Positions 1 to 7,947 are shown, counted from the stretch's first letter. The stretch: DNA of 41,849 nt from Alphaproteobacteria bacterium (GCA_016869645.1 VGDO01000022.1:1-41849); one strand, 5' to 3'. Notes: generated from the sequence alone by a model not told the origin. Program-made: numbers and translations.

Positions 1-5
1 ACGAA

Positions 6-27
6 GGGCGCTGTCGACGGCGCGCCC
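6..27 (-). terminator. weak hairpin after the last operon gene
   Basis: GGGCGC (6-11) can pair with GCGCCC (22-27) just beyond the stop codon of the acyl-CoA dehydrogenase at 36. No clear U-run follows on the minus strand, so this is only a possible terminator of the nine-gene operon. The window ends too soon to see what lies beyond. Confidence 0.25.
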
Positions 28-35
28 ATCACGGC

Positions 36-1169
36 CTACGCGGCGAGATGGCGGGCGATGACGAGACGCTGCACGTCGCTCGTGCCTTCGTAGATCTGAC
101 ACACGCGCACGTCGCGATAGATTCGCTCGACTGGAAAGTCGTTGAGATAGCCGTAGCCGCCATGGGTCTGGATGGCCGCTGAACACACCTCCTCGGCCAT
201 CTCCGATGCGAACAGCTTGGCCATGCATGCTTCCTTGAGGCAGGGCTCGCCCGCATCGCGCAGCCGGGCGGCGTTGAGCACGAGCAGATGCGCCGCCTCC
301 AGCTTTGTCGCCATGTCGGCCAGCCGGAAGGCCACGGCCTGATGGTTGATGATCTTGGCGCCGAAGGACTCGCGCTCACGCGCATAGGCGAGCGCCGCTT
401 CGTAGGCCGCGCGCGCCATGCCGACGGACTGGGCGCCGATGCCGATGCGCCCGCCCTCGAGATTGGCGAGCGCGATCTTGTAGCCCTCGCCTTCGGCGCC
501 GAGCATGAGATCGGGCGTCAGCCGACAATCCTCGAAGACGATCTGGCAGGTGTCCGACGAATTCTGGCCAAGCTTGTGCTCGGTGCGCGCCACTTGGTAG
601 CCCGCGGTCTTGGTCGGCACGATGAAGGCGCTGATCCCCTTCTTGCCGCGCGCCGGGTCGGTGACCGCGAAGACGATCGCGAGGTCGGCGTTGGATCCCG
701 AGGTGATGAACTGCTTGGTGCCGGTCAGCACCCAGTGATTGCCGTCGCGCCGGGCGCGCGTCTTGATCGCCGACGCATCCGAGCCCGCCTGCGGCTCGGT
801 CAGGCAGAAGGCGGCGAGCATCTCGCCCTTTGCCATCGGCTTGAGGAAACGCTCCTTCTGCTCCGTGGTGCCGAATTTCAGGATCGGCATGCAACCGACC
901 GAGTTGTGCACGCTCATGATGGTCGAGCAGGAGCCGTCTCCCGCGGCAATCTCCTCGAGCGCCAGGGCATAGGACACGTGATCGGCACCCGCGCCACCCA
1001 GATCCTCCGGGACCAGCATGCCCATCAGGCCGAGCTGACCCATCTCGTCGATCGCCTCGCGCGGGAACGCGGACGTACGGTCGCGTTCGGCGGCGCCCGG
1101 CGCCAGCTTCTCGCGGGCGAAATCGCGCGCCATGTCGCGGATCATGAGCTGCTCGCTGGACAGATGCAT
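36..1169 (-). CDS. acyl-CoA dehydrogenase, short-chain type
   Basis: This is a 377-aa FAD-dependent acyl-CoA dehydrogenase that oxidises an acyl-CoA to the 2,3-enoyl-CoA and passes electrons to ETF. The flavin-binding stretch [10 protein letters not shown] is at residues 122-131 and [13 protein letters not shown] at 146-158. The catalytic glutamate sits at the usual SCAD/MCAD position, E361 in [11 protein letters not shown]. The ATG at 1169 was chosen because the protein then begins MHLSSEQ, as in the family, and GGAAG lies upstream; a longer reading frame to 1238 would run into the preceding DUF3291 gene. It is the last gene of the MerR-led operon, 13 bp after DUF3291. The substrate is not readable from sequence; a short or branched acyl-CoA is likely from context. 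Confidence 0.93.
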   Translation of the reverse strand: MHLSSEQLMIRDMARDFAREKLAPGAAERDRTSAFPREAIDEMGQLGLMGMLVPEDLGGAGADHVSYALALEEIAAGDGSCSTIMSVHNSVGCMPILKFGTTEQKERFLKPMAKGEMLAAFCLTEPQAGSDASAIKTRARRDGNHWVLTGTKQFITSGSNADLAIVFAVTDPARGKKGISAFIVPTKTAGYQVARTEHKLGQNSSDTCQIVFEDCRLTPDLMLGAEGEGYKIALANLEGGRIGIGAQSVGMARAAYEAALAYARERESFGAKIINHQAVAFRLADMATKLEAAHLLVLNAARLRDAGEPCLKEACMAKLFASEMAEEVCSAAIQTHGGYGYLNDFPVERIYRDVRVCQIYEGTSDVQRLVIARHLAA

Positions 1170-1182
1170 GAGAGCAGCTTCC

Positions 1183-1689
1183 CTATGCCCAACCGACGCA
1201 GTAGGGCTCCGGCTTGTGGTCGGTCGCGGCGCCGCCATCGCCCGGCGGCGGATGGCGCTCCTTGAAGGTGAAGGCCTGCGGCGTGACGCCCTTCCGCCGC
1301 AGATGCGCCAGGCGCTCCAAGCCTTCCTCCGCCGTCGGCATCTTGCCGGCGGGGACCCACCAGAGCACCTGATGAGCCTCGCTCGGCTTCTCGAACCACT
1401 CGCGCCGCCGCACCATCACCTCGGTATGGGCCGACCGATAGACATAGGCAAAGAGTGTCTCGGGCGAGGTCCAGACCGACATGTTGATGATGAATTGCGG
1501 GTCGTCGCTGACCTTGATGTCGGTCGCGTTGCCGCTGTCGCTCTTGAGGCGCCAGACGAATCCGGGCTGGGCTTCGGCCAGCGCGTTGATGCGGTCGAGC
1601 GCCGCCATGAAATCGGCAAGCGGCGGGCTATCGAGCGGTGCGACGGCGCGCGCGACGTTGAGCTGAGCGAGGTGCCATGCCGTGCTCAT
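1183..1689 (-). CDS. DUF3291 family protein
   Basis: This 168-aa protein matches the DUF3291 family, small alpha+beta proteins resembling the dimeric ferredoxin-like barrel fold of ABM monooxygenases. Recognisable parts are the N-terminal [10 protein letters not shown] strand, the [12 protein letters not shown] helix and [14 protein letters not shown] near the middle. The biochemical function of the family is not established. The start is well supported: GGAG lies nine bases before the ATG and overlaps the stop codon of the preceding SDR gene, so the two are probably translationally coupled. It sits between the SDR and the final acyl-CoA dehydrogenase, which suggests an accessory role in the same catabolic operon. 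Confidence 0.8.
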   Translation of the reverse strand: MSTAWHLAQLNVARAVAPLDSPPLADFMAALDRINALAEAQPGFVWRLKSDSGNATDIKVSDDPQFIINMSVWTSPETLFAYVYRSAHTEVMVRRREWFEKPSEAHQVLWWVPAGKMPTAEEGLERLAHLRRKGVTPQAFTFKERHPPPGDGGAATDHKPEPYCVGWA

Positions 1690-1697
1690 GTGATCTC

Positions 1698-2381
1698 CTA
1701 CCAGGGGATGGCCGTGCCGTCGTAGTTGATGAATCGGCCCGTGTCGTTGGGCGTCAAGCCGAGGATGACGTTGCGCATGCCCGTGATGCTCTGTGTTGGC
1801 GAAAGCGTGGCGTTGGGCCCGCCCATATCCGTACGCACCCAGCCCGGATGGAACACCACGGCGATGATGCCCTTGGCCTTGAGGTCGGCCGAAAGCCCCT
1901 TCACTGCCGAATTCAGCGCCGCCTTGCTCGAGCGGTAGACATAGCTGCCGCCTGGGTTCTCGGCGATCGATCCCATGCGCGAGGAGATGTAGACGAGCGT
2001 CTTGCGCTCGCTCTTCTCGACATTGCCGATGAGCGCGTCCGTGACGCGGATCGGGGCGGTGACGTTGACCCGCATGGTCTGGGCCCAGGCCTCGTCGTCT
2101 ATATCGCCCCAGCCGCCGCGGCCGCGCGGCTGGCCATAGACACCGGCATTGTTGATCAGGACATCGACAGATTCGCCGTTGAGCTCGGACTTGAGCGCAC
2201 TGAGATCACCGCCATTGCAGACGTCGAGACGATGGCGACTGACCTGGCCGCCGATCTTCCTGAGCTCGGGGGTTTCCGGATCGCGCGCACAGGCAAAGAC
2301 ACGCCAGCCATCAGCGGCATATTGGCGCGCGAATTCGAGACCAAGGCCGCGGCTGGCGCCGGTGATGAGCACGGAGGGCAT
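1698..2381 (-). CDS. short-chain dehydrogenase/reductase (SDR)
   Basis: This 227-aa classical SDR is an NAD(P)-dependent oxidoreductase. The Rossmann glycine motif TGASRGLG is at about residues 7-14, the NNAG motif is in the middle, and the active-site pair appears as YRSSK with serines upstream in VYISSRMGS. The ATG at 2381 is preferred over a GTG one codon earlier because GGAG lies 7 nt before it. The gene begins 16 bp after the HD-domain gene and abuts DUF3291. In this operon it could act on a hydroxyacyl or carbonyl intermediate, but the substrate is unknown. Confidence 0.88.
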   Translation of the reverse strand: MPSVLITGASRGLGLEFARQYAADGWRVFACARDPETPELRKIGGQVSRHRLDVCNGGDLSALKSELNGESVDVLINNAGVYGQPRGRGGWGDIDDEAWAQTMRVNVTAPIRVTDALIGNVEKSERKTLVYISSRMGSIAENPGGSYVYRSSKAALNSAVKGLSADLKAKGIIAVVFHPGWVRTDMGGPNATLSPTQSITGMRNVILGLTPNDTGRFINYDGTAIPW

Positions 2382-2397
2382 CACTCGTCTCCGCCGG

Positions 2398-3033
2398 TCA
2401 GGCCGCGTTGGTGGCCGTGGCGTTCCCGGGCGTCATGTTGACGCGGAAGCCGAAGTAGTTGACGTGGTCGGTCCGGTTGGCGCTGTAGGGTGCGCGCGCA
2501 AAAATGCGGCGCACCATCGGCTCGAAGGCTTCGAGCGGCATCGATTCGTAATTCTGATCGAAGGAGGCCTGGTCCCACTTCTCGCAGAAATGCGCCGTTG
2601 CCTGGAACGACGGATGACCGCGATAGCGCTCGCGCAGATTGCGGTCGATGCCGACCTTGTCGAAGTAGTGATAGCCCTGGAAGATCTCGTGCAGCAGCAC
2701 GACGCCGTGGTTGATGTCGGACACGTAGGGCCGGACCAGCGACGCAGCGAACTCGGCATGATTCTGCGGCGCCATCAAGTCGCCGATGTCGTGCAGCAGG
2801 CCGCAGACGATGATCTCCTCGTCGGCGTCATCCTTGAAGGCGCGCGTCGCGGTCTGCAGACTGTGCTCGTAGGGGGTGACGGGCGCCACCAGGCTCGATC
2901 CGTCGAGACGCTTGAGCATCTCGAGGATGAGATCCGACATTCCGGCTGTGTCTCCCGACACGGAGTTCGCGACGGCGCGCCAATCCTCCGTCGTGCTCTC
3001 GTCCATCGAGCGGTACTTGGTCAGCGTCGTCAT
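2398..3033 (-). CDS. HD-domain protein, PhnZ-like (putative di-iron oxygenase)
   Basis: This 211-aa single-domain HD protein has the metal-ligand pattern of the PhnZ/TmpB branch: H57 in YEHSLQTA, H81-D82 in LLHDIGD, H92 in NHAEF, H115 in LLHEIF and D154 in WDQ. PhnZ and TmpB are mixed-valence di-iron oxygenases that cleave C-P bonds; related HD proteins are phosphohydrolases. The tyrosine/glutamate pair that PhnZ carries upstream of its first histidine seems to be absent here, where the segment reads SSLVAPVTP, so the phosphonate substrate should not be assumed. The ATG at 3033 has GAGGGG seven bases upstream. An earlier ATG at 3048 overlaps the preceding stop as ATGA but lacks a ribosome site. 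The gene is paired with DUF1989. Confidence 0.82.
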   Translation of the reverse strand: MTTLTKYRSMDESTTEDWRAVANSVSGDTAGMSDLILEMLKRLDGSSLVAPVTPYEHSLQTATRAFKDDADEEIIVCGLLHDIGDLMAPQNHAEFAASLVRPYVSDINHGVVLLHEIFQGYHYFDKVGIDRNLRERYRGHPSFQATAHFCEKWDQASFDQNYESMPLEAFEPMVRRIFARAPYSANRTDHVNYFGFRVNMTPGNATATNAA

Positions 3034-3044
3034 CGTCGTTCCCC

Positions 3045-3641
3045 TCATACGATCTGGAAGTGAGCCTCGGTCGGCTTCATGCCGACTCCGTTGATCGGCA
3101 CCATGTCCTGCGGGCAGGCCGAAAACGCGATCACGAGATCCATTTCGGCCTTGAGCAGGATGTAGTCGCCCGCCTTACACACCGGCGGCTCGAAGCCGAG
3201 CCCGTTGTCGCCCGAGACGGGAATGTTCATGAACAGGTTCCACGGACTCGGCGTTTCCGGAACCTGCAGGCCGAGCTCGCGCAGCGCGGCGGCCAGATTG
3301 TCGGTGCAATTGTCGTGATAGCCCTTGCAGCCCAGCAGCTCGTAGCGGTGCCGGTCGCAGGCGGCGAGCAGCGTGTCGTGAATGCCGCCCGAGCGGTCCT
3401 CGGCCACGGTCAGTATCGGGCGGCGCTTGTTGGTCACCATGCTCTGGCCCGGCTTGCAGAAGATCGCGGCGAGCGACACCCGGGTGTGCTCCATCGACAT
3501 GAACTCGCGGATGTCCGCGCGGTTGAACGCCCAGGTATCGACCACCTGCTGGCCATGGGTGTTGATGACCTTGATGTGCTGACCCTTGGCGGCGAAGGCG
3601 GCCTTGCCCTTGCGGGCGGGAATTGTGACGGTGTCGGCCAT
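3045..3641 (-). CDS. DUF1989 / urea carboxylase-associated family protein
   Basis: This 198-aa protein belongs to DUF1989, the family that includes the carboxyguanidine deiminase subunits CgdA and CgdB of guanidine breakdown, formerly 'urea carboxylase-associated' proteins. Family hallmarks are INTHGQQVVDTWAFN (residues 26-40), MSMEHTRVS (48-56) and the Cys-rich LLGCKGYHDNCTDNL (102-116). No guanidine carboxylase, urea carboxylase or allophanate hydrolase is nearby, so a guanidine role is not supported. The start has GAGGAGGGG upstream and lies 15 bp after the isovaleryl-type dehydrogenase. Its TGA overlaps an in-frame ATG of the HD gene. A deiminase or hydrolase acting on a small amino compound is a reasonable guess, no more. 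Confidence 0.85.
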   Translation of the reverse strand: MADTVTIPARKGKAAFAAKGQHIKVINTHGQQVVDTWAFNRADIREFMSMEHTRVSLAAIFCKPGQSMVTNKRRPILTVAEDRSGGIHDTLLAACDRHRYELLGCKGYHDNCTDNLAAALRELGLQVPETPSPWNLFMNIPVSGDNGLGFEPPVCKAGDYILLKAEMDLVIAFSACPQDMVPINGVGMKPTEAHFQIV

Positions 3642-3656
3642 GTCCCGGGCCCCTCC

Positions 3657-4829
3657 TCACGCGCTCTGTTCGAACAGCTCGCGGCCAATCAGCATGCGGC
3701 GGATCTCCGACGTGCCCGCGCCGATCTCGTAAAGCTTGGCGTCTCGGAGCAGGCGACCCGTCGGATAGTCGTTGATGTAACCGTTGCCGCCCAGCACCTG
3801 GATCGCCTCGAGCGCCATCCAGGTCGCCTTCTCCGCCGCGTAGAGGATGGCGCCGGCCGCGTCCTTGCGCGTGGTCTGGCCGCGGTCGCACGCCTTGGCG
3901 ACCGCGTAGACATAGGCCTTCGACGCATTCATCGTCGTGTACATGTCGGCGAGCTTGCCCTGCATGAGCTGGAAGCTGCCGATCGCCTGGCCGAACTGCT
4001 TGCGCTCGTGGACATAAGGCAGGACCACGTCCATGCAGGCCTGCATGATGCCGAGCGGACCGGCCGCGAGCACCGCGCGCTCGTAGTCGAGGCCGCTCAT
4101 CAGCACGTTGACGCCCTTGTTGACCTCGCCGAGCACGTTCTCGGCCGGCACCTCGCAATCCTGGAACACGAGCTCGCAGGTGTTCGATCCGCGCATGCCC
4201 AGCTTGTCGAGCTTTTGCGCGGTCGAGAAACCTTTCATGCCCTTCTCGATCAGGAAGGCGGTGATGCCGCGCGGGCCGGCGTCGGGTGCGGTCTTGGCGT
4301 AGACCACCAGCGTGTCGGCATCCGGGCCGTTGGTGATCCACATCTTCGAGCCGTTGAGCACATAGCGGTCGCCGCGCTTGTCGGCGCGCGTCTTCATGCC
4401 CACGACGTCGGAGCCGGCGCCGGGCTCGCTCATCGCCAGCGCGCCGACATGCTCGCCGGAAATCAGCCTCGGCAAGTATTTCGTGCGCTGGGCCGGCGTG
4501 CCGTTGCGCCGGATCTGGTTGACGCAAAGATTTGAGTGCGCGCCGTAGGACAGGCCGACCGAGGCCGAGGCGCGGCTGATCTCCTCCATGGCGACGCAGT
4601 GCTCGAGATAACCCATGCTGGCGCCGCCATACTCCTCCTCGACAGTGATCCCCAGCACGCCCAGCGTGCCGAGCTTGCGCCAAAGATCCATCGGAAAGGC
4701 GTTGTCGCGATCGATGTCGGCAGCGCGCGGGGCGATCTCCGCGGCGGAGAAGTCGCGCACGCTCTCGCGCAGCATGTCGGCCGTGTCGCCCAGGTCGAAG
4801 TCGAGCGTCGGCATGGAATTGGAGATCAT
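3657..4829 (-). CDS. ivd: isovaleryl-CoA dehydrogenase-type acyl-CoA dehydrogenase
   Basis: This 390-aa acyl-CoA dehydrogenase is of the isovaleryl-CoA type, which oxidises isovaleryl-CoA to 3-methylcrotonyl-CoA in leucine breakdown. The diagnostic feature is the catalytic base in helix G, E250 in [15 protein letters not shown]. The position used by short- and medium-chain enzymes is not a glutamate here and reads [11 protein letters not shown]. The FAD segment is [11 protein letters not shown] at 131-141. The ATG at 4829 has GGGAGG seven bases upstream. The preceding gap of 80 bp, toward the thioesterase, is the longest in the operon and holds a hairpin. The 3-methylcrotonyl-CoA carboxylase genes that usually accompany ivd are missing from the window, so a related branched acyl-CoA is possible. 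Confidence 0.9.
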   Translation of the reverse strand: MISNSMPTLDFDLGDTADMLRESVRDFSAAEIAPRAADIDRDNAFPMDLWRKLGTLGVLGITVEEEYGGASMGYLEHCVAMEEISRASASVGLSYGAHSNLCVNQIRRNGTPAQRTKYLPRLISGEHVGALAMSEPGAGSDVVGMKTRADKRGDRYVLNGSKMWITNGPDADTLVVYAKTAPDAGPRGITAFLIEKGMKGFSTAQKLDKLGMRGSNTCELVFQDCEVPAENVLGEVNKGVNVLMSGLDYERAVLAAGPLGIMQACMDVVLPYVHERKQFGQAIGSFQLMQGKLADMYTTMNASKAYVYAVAKACDRGQTTRKDAAGAILYAAEKATWMALEAIQVLGGNGYINDYPTGRLLRDAKLYEIGAGTSEIRRMLIGRELFEQSA

Positions 4830-4868
4830 CGGACGACCGCCTCCCGCGGCATCCCGGCTACTATATCG

Positions 4869-4887
4869 GGCCGCCCCAAAGGCGGCC
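4869..4887 (-). other. intercistronic hairpin
   Basis: GGCCGCC (4869-4875) and GGCGGCC (4881-4887) form a perfect 7-bp stem with a 5-nt loop in the 80-bp gap before the isovaleryl-type dehydrogenase. No U-run follows on the minus strand. It may be an mRNA-stabilising or attenuating structure within the operon rather than a terminator. Confidence 0.4.
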
Positions 4888-4909
4888 AGCCGGCCACAAT
4901 TCGTCTAAA

Positions 4910-5365
4910 TCAAGCCGGACCATCGGATTTGCCGGCCATGAGCATGAGCGTGGCGAGCGCGATGGCGCACAGCTTTTCCTGGCCGCTCTTGACCACGAAG
5001 ACCTCGACCCGGCAAACCACCAGCGTGCGCCCGGGCTTGACGACCTGGCCCCGCGCGATCAAGCGCTCGCCGTCGCCGGGTGCCACGATGTTGAGCTTGT
5101 ATTCGACCGTGAGGATGCTGGCGTCGGCGGGCGCGACGGTGAATGCAGCATAGCCGCCCGCATTGTCGGCCAGCGTGCCGATGATGCCGCCATGGAAGTA
5201 GCCGTGCTGCTGCGACAACGCCGCGCGATAATCGAGCGCGATGTCGCAATGGCCGGCGCGCACCTCGATGAGCTCGGCTCCGAGCATCTTCATGAAGGGC
5301 TGGCGCCCGAAGCTGTCGCGCACGCGCGCGGCGAAATCGGGATTGGGCGTGGCGTAGCGGCTCAT
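4910..5365 (-). CDS. PaaI-family hot-dog thioesterase
   Basis: This 151-aa single hot-dog domain is of the PaaI/4HBT type and should hydrolyse an acyl- or aryl-CoA to free acid and CoA. The family signature HGGIIGTLADNAGGYA lies at residues 58-73; the aspartate at 67 is the usual catalytic acid. The substrate-strand region LTVEYKLNIVAPGDG follows. The ATG at 5365 overlaps the TGA of the upstream thioesterase as ATGA, so the two are translationally coupled. A long upstream extension of this frame, to 5779, is only a shadow over that neighbour. It may release CoA from stalled intermediates of the pathway. Confidence 0.88.
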   Translation of the reverse strand: MSRYATPNPDFAARVRDSFGRQPFMKMLGAELIEVRAGHCDIALDYRAALSQQHGYFHGGIIGTLADNAGGYAAFTVAPADASILTVEYKLNIVAPGDGERLIARGQVVKPGRTLVVCRVEVFVVKSGQEKLCAIALATLMLMAGKSDGPA

Positions 5366-5826
5366 ACGGTCGCTTCGGCCTTCGCCGCCCGCGCCGAGGG
5401 GGGCGGCCAGTCGATGATGCGCTCGCGCGCACGGGCCGCGACCTCCACCGGCAAGGGCGACGATCGCCTCGTGCCCGAGTCGAGGTGGACGACCGTGAGC
5501 TCGCAGAGCGCGGCGGTCTCGCCGGTCTCTGAATTCATCATGTCGTGGACGTAGCGCAGCACCTTGTCGCGCACCTCGATGACCCCGGTGTGCACGACGA
5601 AGACGTCGCCGGCATGAAGCTCGCGCCGGTAGGTGATGTTCTGCTGCACGGCAGCCATGCCGGCCTTGCCCTCGCGCAGATAGGACGGCGTGACACCGAG
5701 CTGGGCGAACAGGTTCCAGGTCGCCTCGTCGAAGCGCCCGACATACCACATGACGTTCATGTGGCCGATGTGGTCGCACTGCCAGGGATAGACCGCGCCC
5801 CGCGCCGTCTCAGTCATCCCCGCCAT
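5362..5826 (-). CDS. 4-hydroxybenzoyl-CoA-type thioesterase
   Basis: This 154-aa acyl-CoA thioesterase has the single hot-dog fold of the YbgC/FadM group. The active-site loop is QCDHIGHMNVMWYVGRFDEA at residues 16-35, with the catalytic aspartate at 18. The ATG at 5826 was selected because GAGGAGGG lies just upstream; an earlier start at 5901 would overlap the regulator gene by about 90 bp. The real start overlaps the end of the regulator by 17 bp, and its stop overlaps the next thioesterase by 4 bp. Two different thioesterases in tandem suggest that acyl-CoA substrates of distinct size or stage are drained in this pathway. Confidence 0.88.
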   Translation of the reverse strand: MAGMTETARGAVYPWQCDHIGHMNVMWYVGRFDEATWNLFAQLGVTPSYLREGKAGMAAVQQNITYRRELHAGDVFVVHTGVIEVRDKVLRYVHDMMNSETGETAALCELTVVHLDSGTRRSSPLPVEVAARARERIIDWPPPSARAAKAEATV

Positions 5827-6253
5827 GGCGCCCTCCTCTTTCAAGCCGGCGCACCGTCGCGGTCTCGCCAAGCAATGCACGGCAGCGCGCATCGAGCCCA
5901 TCGAGCTCGTCGAGGATGACCTGGATGTCCTGGCGCTGCTGCTCGAGGATCGCCCGGCGCTCGCCGATCTTGCGCACGAAGAGCCGAAGCTGGCGCTCCT
6001 CGCCGCGCTCGGCGTCGTAGAGCTCGATCATCTCCTTGATCTCGGCGATCGAGAAGCCAAGCCGTTTGCCGCGCATGACCAGGCGCAGCCGCACCCGGTC
6101 GCGCGGCGCATAGATGCGCTGCACGCCGCGCCGCATCGGGCTGAGCAGCCCGTGCTCCTCGTAGAAACGGATCGTGCGCGTCGTCACGTCGAACTCGCGG
6201 GCGAGGTCGACGATCGAATAGGTCGGATGCTCCGGCTTGGATCGCGGGGACAT
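5810..6253 (-). CDS. MerR-family regulator, LiuR-like
   Basis: This 147-aa MerR regulator has the N-terminal winged helix-turn-helix at residues 12-80 (for example TTRTIRFYEEHGLLSP and RIYAPRDRVRLRLVMRG) and a C-terminal coiled-coil dimerisation helix at about 85-130. It lacks the cysteines of metal-sensing MerR proteins. The sequence closely resembles LiuR, the regulator of branched-chain amino-acid and acyl-CoA degradation in proteobacteria. A LiuR-type operator, TTGACGTTTACGTCAA, overlaps its own -35 box, which supports autoregulation and control of the eight downstream genes. The ATG at 6253 has no obvious ribosome-binding site. Its end overlaps the first thioesterase gene. The inducer is probably an acyl-CoA, by analogy only. 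Confidence 0.9.
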   Translation of the reverse strand: MSPRSKPEHPTYSIVDLAREFDVTTRTIRFYEEHGLLSPMRRGVQRIYAPRDRVRLRLVMRGKRLGFSIAEIKEMIELYDAERGEERQLRLFVRKIGERRAILEQQRQDIQVILDELDGLDARCRALLGETATVRRLERGGRHGGDD

Positions 6254-6261
6254 GATGTCGG

Positions 6262-6290
6262 AAGCTAGCTCAGCTTGACGTTTACGTCAA
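6262..6290 (-). promoter_or_regulatory. sigma70 promoter of the MerR-led operon
   Basis: On the minus strand a -35 box TTGACG (6285-6290) is followed by a 17-bp spacer and a -10 box TAGCTT (6262-6267). The -35 box is one half-site of the LiuR-like operator, so a bound regulator would sit on the promoter. The same -10 context, TAGCTTCCG, appears at the Rieske gene promoter. Confidence 0.6.
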
Positions 6291-6296
6291 CGTCAA
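6275..6296. promoter_or_regulatory. LiuR-like operator
   Basis: TTGACGTTTACGTCAA at 6275-6290 has 7-bp inverted arms around a TT centre. A third half-site, CGTCAA, follows at 6291-6296. It lies 22 bp upstream of the MerR-family gene and resembles the motif I know for LiuR regulators. Binding is inferred. Confidence 0.75.
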
Positions 6297-6329
6297 GAAT
6301 CGCGAGTGGTTGTTGAAAGCGGTCTTCCG

Positions 6330-7895
6330 CTACTCCTCGGCAACGAAGGCCAGCATCTGCTTCGCCGTGCGCAGCGAGTGGCGGCGTTTGATCGGCGCGG
6401 CGAGGAAGCGCGCGAGGCCCGCCGCCAGATCCCCGGCGGCGGCCGGCACCGCCCTGGCTTCGGCGCGCGCGGCGAGCGTCGTCTTGACCAGATGGGCCGA
6501 GATGATGAATTCGCCCTGGCCATGGTCGAACAGACGATCGACGGCACTGCGGAACAGAGCGCCCGCCTGTTCGGCGATCGGGGCCCGACCCAAGAGGTCG
6601 CGCTCGATGTAGCCGGCGTTGCGCCCGATGAAACAGGCAAGCTGCAGCAAGCCGGCGGGCCACAGATCGGGCGTCGCGGTCGCCACCTCGCGCAACGCGT
6701 GGGCAAAGGTGACGGCGTGGGTGAAATCGAGCCAGCCGATATTGTCGGCGACCTTGCCGCTGGTGCGTCGCTCGACACGCGTGTCGAAGGCCTGGAGATG
6801 CTGCGCGGCGGCGATGAGCGCGACCTGATAGATCGCCTCGGGCGCGTGGTCGGCCGCCCAGGCGGAAACCGTCGCCATATTGGCGCGCGCGTTGCGGCCG
6901 ACGAGCGATGCGGCCTCGAAGGGCAGGACCTTGCCATCCCTCTCGCCCCAGGCGGCGAGACGGCCCGCATAGTCGCGGAACTCCGGCAGCAGATCCTCGC
7001 GCGAGGCGTAGATCAGCCCGCGCACATAGGCGAGCAGCACCGGCTCGGCGACTTCGCGCCCGAGCAGCTCCAGCAAGCGAACAGCCTTCGTCGCATAGAT
7101 CAGCGAATGGCCGAAATCCTGGTAGTGGGTGAGCGCCGCTCGCGCCAGGACCGCGCGAAGCTCGCCAGCCGGCCGGTCCAAGGCGCCGCGGATCAGCTTC
7201 ACTGCGGCAGGCTCTTCCTCGGCCTCGATCGCAGCCGCGAAGGCATCCGCGTCCCAGCGCCGCCGACCGCGCGGGAAGGGATAGCGCTCCTCCCCTTCGG
7301 CATCGTCGGCCATGTGCGCGATCGCCTCGACCAGCGCCACCAGGCGCAGTGCCATGTCGTCGGTCTCCGTGCGCAGGTCGAGCCAGTCCGCGGCAACCGC
7401 ATAGGCATGACTCATGCCGAATTCGTAGCGATCGTGCGTCAATCTGATGGCGCGCCGGAACGCATCGAGTCCGTCGCCGCCATGATGCTCCAGCCTTGCG
7501 ATCTCGCGCGCGATGCGCTGATAGTCAACGTCGTCGATCGCCTCGTCGAGGCTGGCGAGCGCATGCTGCTGCTTCACCTCGGCCGGCGGCTCCGTGACAT
7601 CGATCTCGATGCGGCCCTTGCGCAGGCGCACCGGATAGCGGCGCAACTCGTCGCCGCCGACCAGCGTTTCGCCGCTCGCCAGGTCGAATTTCCAGTTGTG
7701 CCAGTTGCAGGTCAGCACGCAGCCCTCGGCCATGCTGCCCTGCGACAGCGGATAACCCTCGTGCGGGCAGCGGTTGTTGCAGGCGAAGATGCCGCGCTCG
7801 GTCTTGAACAGCGCGATCTGCCGTCCGTCGACGCGCGCGACGGCGCGGCCCTTCTCCGTGAGCTCATCTGCACCCAGCACATCGATCCACGCCAT
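6330..7895 (-). CDS. Rieske [2Fe-2S] protein with an unrecognised helical C-terminal domain
   Basis: This 521-aa protein begins with a Rieske ferredoxin domain at residues 1-100. The cluster ligands are C43 and H45 in CPHEGYPL and C63 and H66 in CNWHNW. The remaining 400 residues are predicted helical and are not a Rieske oxygenase catalytic domain that I recognise. They carry spaced histidines in THDRYEFGMSHAY (153-165), THYQDFGHSLIYATKA (256-271), QHLQAF (365-370) and DFTHAVTFAHA (390-400), which could form a metal site. The ATG at 7895 has AGGAGG six bases upstream. The gene has its own promoter at 7919-7947 and lies just upstream of the MerR-led operon on the same strand. A redox or oxygenase role is inferred; the substrate is unknown. 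Confidence 0.8.
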   Translation of the reverse strand: MAWIDVLGADELTEKGRAVARVDGRQIALFKTERGIFACNNRCPHEGYPLSQGSMAEGCVLTCNWHNWKFDLASGETLVGGDELRRYPVRLRKGRIEIDVTEPPAEVKQQHALASLDEAIDDVDYQRIAREIARLEHHGGDGLDAFRRAIRLTHDRYEFGMSHAYAVAADWLDLRTETDDMALRLVALVEAIAHMADDAEGEERYPFPRGRRRWDADAFAAAIEAEEEPAAVKLIRGALDRPAGELRAVLARAALTHYQDFGHSLIYATKAVRLLELLGREVAEPVLLAYVRGLIYASREDLLPEFRDYAGRLAAWGERDGKVLPFEAASLVGRNARANMATVSAWAADHAPEAIYQVALIAAAQHLQAFDTRVERRTSGKVADNIGWLDFTHAVTFAHALREVATATPDLWPAGLLQLACFIGRNAGYIERDLLGRAPIAEQAGALFRSAVDRLFDHGQGEFIISAHLVKTTLAARAEARAVPAAAGDLAAGLARFLAAPIKRRHSLRTAKQMLAFVAEE

Positions 7896-7918
7896 GGCCA
7901 ACCTCCTGCAATGCGCGG

Positions 7919-7947
7919 AAGCTACGGCCGACTGCGCGCGAACTCAA
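7919..7947 (-). promoter_or_regulatory. promoter of the Rieske gene
   Basis: On the minus strand TTGAGT (7942-7947) and TAGCTT (7919-7924) are separated by exactly 17 bp. They lie about 24 bp upstream of the ATG at 7895 and its AGGAGG site. Confidence 0.5.

Noticed and set aside
2398..3033. Naming the HD protein phnZ
   Set aside because: The metal ligands fit, but the upstream Tyr/Glu gating pair is not present and there are no phosphonate genes nearby.
3045..3641. Calling the DUF1989 gene a guanidine-degradation subunit
   Set aside because: CgdA and CgdB come as a pair with guanidine carboxylase; here there is one DUF1989 gene and no carboxylase or allophanate hydrolase.
3060..4535. Long plus-strand frame opposite the isovaleryl-type dehydrogenase
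   Set aside because: Antisense shadow of a clear acyl-CoA dehydrogenase and DUF1989 gene; low-complexity translation without motifs.
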